The notes under the pieces: model-generated
What the model was told of the DNA's origin: nothing
Database searches by the model: none
What the model saw: only the letters and a program-made list of their open reading frames with translations
Assembly: GCA_001599755.1 (NCBI GenBank)
Contig: BCHX01000005.1
Coordinates: forward strand, 1,980,409 to 2,044,408
From: Gliomastix tumulicola
Lineage: Eukaryota > Ascomycota > Sordariomycetes > Hypocreales > Bionectriaceae
DNA length: 64,000 nucleotides
Direction of reading: 5' to 3'
Position numbers and translations under genes: made by a program
Shown here: piece by piece, positions 56,015 to 64,000 of the stretch
Layout: each line of letters opens with the position of its first letter
Numbering within the stretch: the first letter of the stretch is position 1

Positions 56015-56548
56015 TGTGTCTGCTGTCTTGGGGGGCGCGATTGAGGACGAGATGGTACGACGAAGGAACAGAGAGTCGTGGAGGAGGCGATGGACGCTCT
56101 TTTCGGCCAAGGGTCTGTTGGCGCCGTCGTTGCGTTCTGGAATCTGGGGTCAAATTAACGCTAGTCTTCATTTAGACGGTTGGCAAAAATAGCAGTACAT
56201 CATTCTGTCACCACTTGCCTCGACACAACACATGAACCAGAACATACCCAAAACCTACCGTATAATTTAATATCTAAATAGGTGGCTCATCTTCTCTTCA
56301 CCGTGTGCTGCCGTGTAAATTACATAGATCCTCTAGGTGACTGCATAATTCACCAAGTGGAAGGGTCATTCAAAGAGGTGAGTATCTTATCAAACTGCTT
56401 ACGCTTCATACAAACTCATACATAAGACTCTCTCGAATCAGACTTCCAACGCTCGCTTTTCCAATGCGCCGGATCTCAAAGACACCTTCGAACATATAAC
56501 ACCCAACATGTCAAACCACCGAAGGCGATACATAGAGAAAAAATAGGG
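56015..56548. other. Region between Asterix start and the large gene's stop
   Basis: 534 bp carrying the Asterix promoter and leader and the 3' UTR of the next minus-strand gene. AT-rich from 56200 on. No gene seen. Confidence 0.5.
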
Positions 56549-59500
56549 CTACTCCACCCTGATGATAACCCTCCATCCGAGAGCGCCAGCCTCGCGGATC
56601 GCACATCCTAGGCATCCTCTCTTCCTCCTGCTGATGATTGCATTCCACCCCTTCTGCGCGCACAGTGCTCGGACGAGAATCTCCATGTCCGAGCCAAACT
56701 GTCTTCTGCGGCATTCTAAGTGCATCTTGTTGGGGAAGCTGCCCCTCCGCTCTATCGTCGGCGAGAAGGTGAACGAGGAACCCCCGGTATCTCCGCGCTG
56801 CAGCACCGGTGATACCGGAATCTCGGCGTAGTTAGTGATGCAATCAATCACGAGGACCCTGTTGTTTGTGGGAAACCTATGTCGAGACGAGGGCTTCTGA
56901 GGCGGAGGTGCTCCCAGAAGATCCTCCAACGAGCTGTGGCGTTTCTTCAGAAGCTCCGAGATGTGGACGACGCTGTAGTGGAAATACTTGTGCAGTGGGT
57001 GGCCTAGGGAAGAGCATTAGCAGGGAGGCTTAAGCTAAGCTTGAAGCTTGAATGTGGCGCCAATTTACCAGCTCTGTATACTGATCGGGACGCCTGCAAC
57101 CCCTTGGATCCGGATATGTCGATCTGCTGAATAGTTGGACTGCCTGGTGACTTGACGAACCGAACTCGCTGGGATGGCGAGCAAGGGTGCGCAGTGACGA
57201 AGCTGATATCATAGTCGAGTGTGACGGGTATCTCCTCGTCACGGCCGCCGTCGATAGACACGGCGAATACGAGCTTTGCTGGATAGGAGGGCAGATCAGG
57301 CGCTTTGCTCGATTCTGTCATCGGCGTCGCAGTAAACTCGCTGAGCGGTGACGGGTGGACGGTATCGACGGATCTCAGCAGTTTGAAGTGCTTCAGTTCG
57401 ACAAAAGCCAGTGGTGGAGGAGTCTCGTATATATTCTCTTGCGGGATGATGAAGTCCTCGGGCAGAACGGACCTCTCATCGCTGTCGCCGAGGATATAGG
57501 ACTCCCGCTCCACCTGCTTCTTGCCCCAGATGCGTGCCTTCTTCCCGAGCCGTGCTAGGTCCTCTATTGTCATGATGTCAGCAAAGATCCTCAACTCTAA
57601 CAAGCACCTAGGCTGTCACTCATGAGTCCTCTCGTACCTCGAACGTCGTCGACTTCAATATTGAGCCATCCGTCTCCTGTATCGTCAGGCAATACGTCCG
57701 TTGAAATCCACCCCATGCACTCCGCTGCACCTTTACCCGCAGCTAGAACACGACCAACTACGCAAGAAGTGCTCCAGAAGCTCTTGCCCCTATACACAAA
57801 TCCTCCGCACAGGTTCGCGAAAGACCCTAGTGTGTCCATAGCCTCCAGGTCGTTTTCGAGTAGCGTCGCCATGAGGAAGTGAGAAAGTGCCTCCCCAGGA
57901 AGCATCAGAGCAAAGACGTACGATTTAGACAGCCAGCCAGAGGAGTGCAGAGCAGCGGCCATCTTTCGTCTCTGGGCCTGGACCCTCTTGAGATGATTAT
58001 GGTGATGGCTGCTCGTCACATCCCAGGCGCCAAAGTACCCCGATCGCGATGTGCGCGATGTGTTTATGGTGTTGGGGGTTAACAACGACGTGGGAGTCTC
58101 TCCGGTCGTGGACTGGGCGTGTTCGGAGATGCGTGATTCGTAGGCATCGATGCCTGGCCACTGGATCTTCCGAGCAAAATGCGTCAAGCCATCGACTTGC
58201 CGTGAACCGTGTCGTCCTTTGATCGTAAATTGGTGCGTCTTATGACCGAGAAATTCGTGCTCGTGATACTTCATCGTCATCTTGCTGACTAGCGATGCTA
58301 GCCAGCCGCCACCACTTGGCGGCGGTGTTGTCTCTGACGATTCGTCGCTCGAAGCAGCAGTCTCCTCTTTGACCACCTCGAGGTTCTCCAACCAGCTTTG
58401 CGCGAGGATAATTGACCATTTGACCGAGTTGTTTGCCTGTCGCTCAAAGTAAACACCGTCCATGGGACGAAAGGCATCGGTACCGTTCTCCTCACCCTCG
58501 GTGATGGCATCCAGTCTGATCAGTAGCTCAGTGGACACGAGAACTTGCTTCAAGAGCCAGTACCTTTCCTCGTCCCGTTCTTCCGTACTAGCGGCGTCTT
58601 GGATTTCAGTGTCGTCGTCGAGCTCGTCTCCATGGCTGTGACCCCAGAGAATCTGACCAAGCCGAATCCTCCACTCGACACGGGATAGATCGATCCAGAC
58701 ATTTGGGGAGGCCAGGCATTTGACAAGCGCATTGATCTGGTTGATGAGGCTGTAGTGGTCGCTTTTATCGATGACGGTGGCACACGGCCGCATGAAGCTG
58801 TGAAAGAGGTCCTTGTAAGTTTCGACCGAGGGCTTCTTCCGCAAGTCATTATTGCGGTAGATTTCTCCGTTCCGCCTCAGGCGCTGCATAATTTCATGCT
58901 CAGGCAGACGCTTAAGCCAGCCTTCGCTAGACATCATGCGCTTCCGCGCTTCGACGATGGCCTTGGCCTTGGTGCCCACGCTCTCAAAACCGAACTGCTC
59001 CTCTTCGAGCGAGTCGCCCACAGGGAGCTCGAGGGCGGCCTGATAGCCCATGGTCCCTTTCTCGAGACCCTGCATGCTCAGCATGTTGGGCCTCTCACGG
59101 GCCCGAACGTGGAAGTGAGCTTTGACATGCTTCTCCAAGCTCTTTCTACCAGCCGGGTCGTGATTCAGGTCCCTCGTGAGATGCGGCCAGGCAGTCACGC
59201 CGCTCCAAGCCTTGTCCTCGATCTGGACATGATCCGACAAATCTCGGATCTCAAGCTCCTCATCGTACGGAAAAGCGACGCTAGGATGAGGCGCTCCAGG
59301 GAAATACGCTTCAGCGCGGACAAAGAACTGAGGGGCTCCAGAGAAGAGCTTCTCAATGTCGTCTTCGGTCAAGGCGGTCATAATGCTATCGAGCCTGATA
59401 ACCACGCCCGGGAACTGGTCCTCAAAGTAGATTGGCGCGTCCGGGTCGTTGCCGGCCTCTGCAGTCGCGCCTGGTGAGGGGATCGAGGGTAGAGGCTTCA

Positions 59501-60646
59501 GCAAATCTGGGGGCGGAGGCGGGGATGGCGCTTGCGTCGGAGGGAGGACCTGGATTAGAAATTAGTATCAAAACCAATCAAGTCTTCTGTCGCTTCTTCT
59601 TCTTGTCGAAGCCCTTGGGGGTAAAATAGCTCTTCTAAAAGTGCCAGGACGGGTAAAGCTACGAACGTGGTGAGAAGTGAAATGTGAAGCAGCCTAGGGA
59701 CCTGCCGCTGGCCACAGTCGTTCGAAAATAATTAAGCAGGTGCGTAAAGATGTACAGAACACTTGTCGGAGTCTCAAGCCGGAGTTAAACAACCAAAGGC
59801 ATTCTCGGAGACAGAGGCTGGTCCTCGTGACGAACGGCAGACAATGGCGCAGGTGTGATGGCGAGGTAGCCGTGCAGAGGGTGACAAAGAGCCGGGCTGT
59901 GGGGGAAGAAGTGAGGCCTTCGTGGTGATGTGACGGTTAAGGTACATAGACGATGGCCCGGTGAGATGAAAGCATGAGGTGGGTGGTGAGAATTGGATTT
60001 GGGTGGGTGGCCGGTCATGTGAGGAGCAAAAATGCAGTACGAGGATATAAGGATATAAGGTAAGGATGAAATATGAGAGAGGGGAGTGAGGGAGTGAGGG
60101 AGGTTTCAATGAATAAGCTCAAGCTCGAGCTGGGAAAAGAGGGAAGGTACTCACTAGTGCCGGTGCCAGTGCATGTGCATGTGCAGGCGCATTTGCAGGC
60201 GCAATGGAGGGGTTCCTGCCGTTGTTCCGTGGCTCAGCATCTGCATCAACGCCAATTTCAACGTCGACGGTCTCGTCTGTCCTCCGCTTCTTATCCCTGG
60301 CCTCGTGCGCCGACTGGTGAGCGGACTCTCGAGCGGATGTGGGAGCCGTTGACTCGTCCCCCATGCCCATCTCAGGGACTCCGGTCCCTGTTGAGCCATG
60401 ATTTTCCCTAACTCCCTTCCCATCCACAGCCCTTGTCTCGTCTGCCACTCCATCTCCATTTCCCCGCTTTGCCGGCCGCCCTCCTCGACGTATCCGTAAC
60501 GAGGCCCATGACCAACGTTTCGTCTTTTTGTCCCACGGGCCTGCGGCCTTGGACTTGCCAGACGCCGCTGCGTTATTCTTCCTGTCGTCGTCGGCAGCTC
60601 GCCTCTTCTTGCCGAGGTTACTCAGCAGAAACGAGAGCAGCCGCAT
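56549..60646 (-). CDS. Large conserved fungal protein of unknown function (1117 aa)
   Basis: Four exons, complement of 56549..57003, 57069..57563, 57638..59549 and 60155..60646, encode 1117 residues. The three 3' exons join cleanly (VDDVR-EDLARLGKKARIWG, SVYRAG-HPLHKYFHY). The 5' exon (MRLLSFLLSNLGKKRRAADD, then Lys/Arg-rich and Ala/His-rich low-complexity sequence) joins in phase 0 over a 605-nt intron with donor GTGAGT and a TACTAAT..CCAG acceptor, so it is slightly less certain. A Pro-rich linker (APSPPPPPD) opens exon 2. The C-terminus is highly basic and Cys-containing (MHLECRRRQFGSDMEILVRA, RRKRGCLGCAIREAGALGW). No known catalytic motif is recognised. The strongly conserved-looking C-terminal block and full-length ORFs argue for a housekeeping role in ascomycetes, which I cannot name. 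Confidence 0.8.
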
Positions 60647-61513
60647 GCCTGAGGGTTATTAGTTTTGCACCTGACGGGCCGCCAAGGACCCAGGAGCCCC
60701 TGCGTAAGCCGGCCCGGGCGCGCTGGGGTGACTTCTCAGACGGTCGGATTATCGACTGATGAGAGGCTGGGCAGCGTAGGGATCAGGGGGGGGGTAGGTA
60801 ACACCGCTTCACGGTTCATACGACGGATAATATTGCATGCATGCAGACGGACGGGATCTTGGAGATCAGGCGAGATATAGTTTTTTTTTTGGTCAGTAGG
60901 GTGACTTTCTCTCTCTACGCTTCACAGATACGGTTCCCACGTGCATGAGATCTGCGAATCCTGATCTTGATTGAATGATTGACGCAATTGGCGAGCCCAA
61001 AACTTGATTGCGGTAGTGCAGAACTGCCCTGTTTCCTTGCAGTTGGGTCTGAGACAGGACGACCCGCTACCTAAACGAGACCGCCACTGACTTATGAGAT
61101 AATAAGACATCCCTTTTTCCCAACTGACTGGGGAGGCTTGTTGAGGGCGGTGAATCACCGCCATGGCCAATTGCACCTGAATTGCAACTTGACCGGGCGA
61201 GACATCTGACCACTCTTTCAACCCAGCTGCGCTCTAACTGGCACGGTGACTCTGGTTCTATTCCCAACCCCGTGTTGGAATTGCAACGTAATGTTCGAGC
61301 ATGGCAGCATTGTCTCTACGATTCGTCTCGGCTTGCAGCCCTCAAGCCTACTCCCACCTCTAGGTGCCTGCATCGAGAACGGCGGGTATCATAGCCTCCC
61401 ACCAAGTGCGGTAAAGGCTCGTCTCCTTCTCTTCCTAACATGTTTCGTGCGCATAATGCTGCACTCGGTCGGATTCGCTCGAGTTGGTGGTCGTTATCAT
61501 CGCAATGTGGAAA
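60647..61513. promoter_or_regulatory. Upstream region of the 1117-aa protein gene
   Basis: 867 bp between two minus-strand genes. Contains a T10 run near 60882-60891. No gene or clear regulatory motif. Confidence 0.5.
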
Positions 61514-62115
61514 TCAGGCTGGCGGCGTGTCGTGGACGACGGTCAGGAGGTACTTGGCATCCGGCACAATCACAATCTCCTGTTTCTTCGTTCGTAGTCG
61601 CAACAGCTTCAGGCCGTCCTGTGAGAGAAAAACGAGTCAGCAAAGGCACTCCCCCCCTTTCGTATGATTCGAAGCCACTGCTCTCCTCCCACGGGAGCCA
61701 AGCTTACCTCGCCGTCCAGCTCTTGCACTAGGTGCTCTGACGAGTTGACGTAATTCCATATCAGGGCGGCAAAGTCCTCCAGGCCCTTCGACTCGCTCTC
61801 CTCCGCAGCAGGCACCTCATTAGAGAAGGATGCTGCCGTGGCCTCGTCCCGCGCCTTGGACGTCCGTAGTGCGGCGAGGTGCCCGCTCGTCTTCAGAATC
61901 GAACCTGTCGTGCGGTCGAGGATCAGGCTGGCTTTGACGCCGGGTTTCCGAGAGAGACGTCCCAGCCTCTCATCGAGGGCTTCCTGCCCGTTGATCTAGG
62001 TCCAATTTGTTATTGCGTGCCCTGTTCCGCGCGGAGCTGGGACGAGTTGCTGGTCGCGACACAACGAAACCCAACGCAGAGAGGGGTTCGTGCATACCGA
62101 TAGGGGATCTGCCAT
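61514..62115 (-). CDS. Roadblock/LC7 domain protein (dynein light chain roadblock type)
   Basis: Three exons, complement of 61514..61618, 61708..61995 and 62098..62115, encode 136 residues. The first coding exon is only 18 nt (MADPLS), followed by a 102-nt intron. The domain reads INGQEALDERLGRLSRKPGV, ASLILDRTTGSILKTSG, EDFAALIWNYVNSSEHLVQE and DGLKLLRLRTKKQEIVIVPD ending LLTVVHDTPPA: the alternating helix-strand layout and GVKASLILDR / IVIVPD strands of the roadblock fold. Such proteins dimerise and bind the dynein intermediate chain for retrograde transport; roadblock folds also occur in Ragulator and GTPase-regulator complexes. A 30-residue polar insert (ARDEATAASFSNEVPAAEE) between helices is typical of fungal members. 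All introns are GT-AG and phase 0. It is divergent from IPI1. Confidence 0.88.
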
Positions 62116-62567
62116 TCCCAATAGATGTCGCTTTCCACGCTTCTGTAGGAGTAGTAAGAGGTTATAACTACAATTTTCGGAGGGATATCGGGTGCTGAAG
62201 AGGGCGAAAATGCGTTGCTTAAGTAGGTAGAGTGCGAAGAGACGAAAGCTTGTCGCAGCCGAAGCAATGGGGCCTCAACAGGGAGCCTCAACAGAACAAG
62301 CTCCCTGAAGAACCCACTTCACGTCGCTATCTAGATTCTGCCACCTGACACCGCCAAAATTTTACAGCCAAGACGCATGAACTCTCGGGACGCCAAACTC
62401 ATAACGACGAATTGCGACAGCACTAGTCTCGCGCGGCCATTATTCTGCGCCAATAACTGAACTCTATCTTGTATTTTAGACGGTCAAGTAAATTGAGAGC
62501 CGGACAGAGCAACCTCTCGGCCGCCGAACAGGGGTGTCAGCTTCACTCACTATAGCATATCAGCACC
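62116..62567. promoter_or_regulatory. Divergent intergenic region (LC7 / IPI1)
   Basis: 452 bp shared by two housekeeping promoters. No distinctive motif recognised. Confidence 0.5.
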
Positions 62568-63662
62568 ATGGGGTCCAGCGCAAAGAAGAAAAAGGAGAAG
62601 CAGAAGGACTTCCAGGTACGCTCTCTCGCCTTCAAAAGATGGATTGTTCATGGCTGACTCGGTCGCTAGAAACCCAAGCACAAAGTCGGCAAGGCCAAGC
62701 CCAAGCCATCCAACTTCACAGACACCAGCTTCAAGTCAAAAGCCATCGTCGTCGGCCAGCAATCGCTATCAACGACAGCCCCAGATGCCGTCCAGCAGTT
62801 CAAGCACAGCTTATCGCTAGCCTCGTCCTCAAAATCAGACAAGCAGCGCCAGGAGGCGCTGTCGTACCTCACAAGCCAACTCTCATCAGAGTCCCCCGTC
62901 AACCCCGTCGGGACGCAGACGCTCCTCTCGAAGCTGCTGCCGCTCATCTCGGACAGCTCGACGCCCGTCAGGACGCAGCTTCTGAAGCTGTTCGAGGAGC
63001 TTCCGGGAGACCAGGTCGGCCAGAGCACCGACCAGATCATCCTGTACATCAGGGCGGGCATGACACACCTCTCGGCGGACATCAGTAACGACGCGCTCCG
63101 CTTCATGGACTGGCTGCTCGACGTGGCCGGCGACGAACTGGTCTCCTGCCCTGGCGGCTGGCTGAAGACACTCAACACGTTCTGCGCTACGATGGGCTGG
63201 TCCACGACGGCGAAGAAGGATGGGTGGTCCTCGAGCAGCGGCCGTACCGGTCCCAAGGGGAAAGCGGCGCAGAACCAGGTGCGCACCCTCGAGGTCCTCC
63301 TCAAGTTCCTGCAGGCTGGCTTCAGCGCAGAGGAGACGCTTCCCTCGAGTCTTGAGAGGCACTGGGACAGCGTGTACTGCGTGCCGCGGGACCCCAATGC
63401 CTTTGCGTACCTCAATCTGACCGGAACTCGACGAGACGAGGATGGGGAGATGTATGCAGACCGCGAGTCGAGGCAGCGAGTTTTCCACAAGCGATTCTTC
63501 GAGCCGGTATCGAAAGGCGTCACCCAGATCAAGAAGGATGGCGGTGTCACGGGGAGGGCGGCTTCGTCTTTGGATCTGTTACTCCTGGACAAGGAGAATG
63601 GATTTGGAGATCATGAGCTGTCTACAGCGGTGGCCACCGATGATCTGCTAGATCTTTGGTAG
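62568..63662 (+). CDS. IPI1: Pre-rRNA processing protein Ipi1 (TEX10 homologue)
   Basis: Two exons (62568..62615 and 62670..63662) encode 346 residues, like yeast Ipi1 (334). It starts MGSSAKKKKEKQKDFQ, joined in phase 0 to KPKHKVGKAKPKPSNFTDTS, the signature basic N-terminus of the family. HEAT-like helices follow: SLSLASSSKSDKQRQEALSY, TLLSKLLPLISDSSTPVRTQ and ISNDALRFMDWLLDVAGDEL. Ipi1 acts with Rix1 and Ipi3 in the Rix1 complex, which works with Rea1/Mdn1 on pre-60S particles in the nucleolus and nucleoplasm and is needed for ITS2 processing. The Lys-rich start can act as a nuclear or nucleolar signal. The C-terminus ends LLDLW. Confidence 0.95.
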
Positions 63663-64000
63663 TCACAATGGTTACATGATACATAATGAAGAATGCAAGT
63701 AATGATTCGCCAACGAGCAGTCGACTACCCCCTCTGTCGCCAGAGGACTGTTTTATGAAATCGATCGACGGGCCTTGCGGGAGCTAAGCGAAGCTATTAA
63801 GTTTCCGTATCTTTTTCGAGGAGGGAGATGAAATTGGTGCCGAAACGTTTCGATCAAGCTGCCAGGGCTTCATACCAACCATCGCAGCTTCGGGCGTCCT
63901 ATCACCGGCTGTATTGACTCTGATAAAATATTTCTTCTCTTCGCTCATAAAATAGAATATATTTATCTCTGCAGGCGGGCGACGTAGAGCGAGGAAGCAA
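63663..64000. other. 3' flank of IPI1
   Basis: 338 bp to the window edge. AT-rich with AATAAAATATT-like elements near 63919-63960 that may belong to 3' processing. No gene seen. Confidence 0.5.

Noticed and set aside
59585..59640. Minus-strand frame GFDKKKKRQKT followed by a stop
   Set aside because: It lies in the first intron of the 1117-aa gene; including it would end the protein early, whereas skipping it keeps phase 0 with the long downstream exon.
1..64000. tRNA, 5S rRNA, transposon or RIP-mutated elements
   Set aside because: No A/B-box pairs with cloverleaf potential, no rRNA segments, no terminal repeats or transposase-like frames, and no extended AT-rich TpA-biased blocks were seen by eye.

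Overview
The window is a piece of a filamentous ascomycete chromosome, most likely a Sordariomycete. The evidence is protein-coding genes interrupted by short introns of about 50-110 nt with GTRNGT-type donors and CTAAC/CTGAC-like branch sites, a Zn2Cys6 regulator, fungal-only protein families, pyrimidine-rich leaders and long GC-rich intergenic stretches full of microsatellites. I see no tRNA, rRNA, transposon, CRISPR array or bacterial-style operon. The species cannot be named from the sequence alone.

Layout. Positions 1-333 hold the end of a coiled-coil protein. From 334 to 20307 only one gene is supportable: a Zn2Cys6 transcription factor (6738-8015, minus). It sits between a 6.4-kb gene-free 3' flank and a 12.3-kb gene-free 5' flank. 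From about 20.3 kb the density becomes normal: a LanC-like protein, an Rrt8/EI24-type membrane protein ending in KDEL, mitochondrial proline dehydrogenase, a PA-TM-RING ubiquitin ligase, aspartate-semialdehyde dehydrogenase, a PQ-loop vacuolar amino-acid transporter, a secreted S1/P1 nuclease, a secreted Asn/Asp/Gly repeat protein, a TRI12-type MFS transporter and a zinc-finger/aminoglycoside-phosphotransferase-like fusion. From 46.4 to 53.3 kb lies an accessory-looking block of poorly known genes: a zinc-ribbon microprotein, a C2H2 protein, a protein with a microsatellite-encoded poly-Thr tail, two fungal hypothetical proteins and a 54-aa secreted peptide. The last part returns to conserved genes: a GH17 glucanase, the PAT-complex subunit Asterix, a 1117-aa conserved unknown, a roadblock/LC7 protein and the ribosome-biogenesis factor Ipi1.

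Several genes had to be rebuilt from short exons: Asterix (four exons), LC7 (18-nt first coding exon), the C2H2 gene (exon 2 is read in a different frame from the longest open frame there) and the 5' ends of aspartate-semialdehyde dehydrogenase and Rrt8. Exon joins were accepted when phase, splice consensus and family motifs all agreed.

The genes do not form an obvious biosynthetic cluster or a single pathway. Two amino-acid enzymes (proline catabolism; the aspartate branch to Thr/Met/Ile) and a vacuolar basic amino-acid transporter lie within 10 kb, but there is no sign of co-regulation. The most unusual items are the regulator isolated in a 20-kb desert, the secreted repeat protein with a cationic Arg/Gly tail, the KDEL-tailed Rrt8 homologue, the zinc-finger/kinase-like fusion, and the block of small or orphan genes at 46-53 kb.
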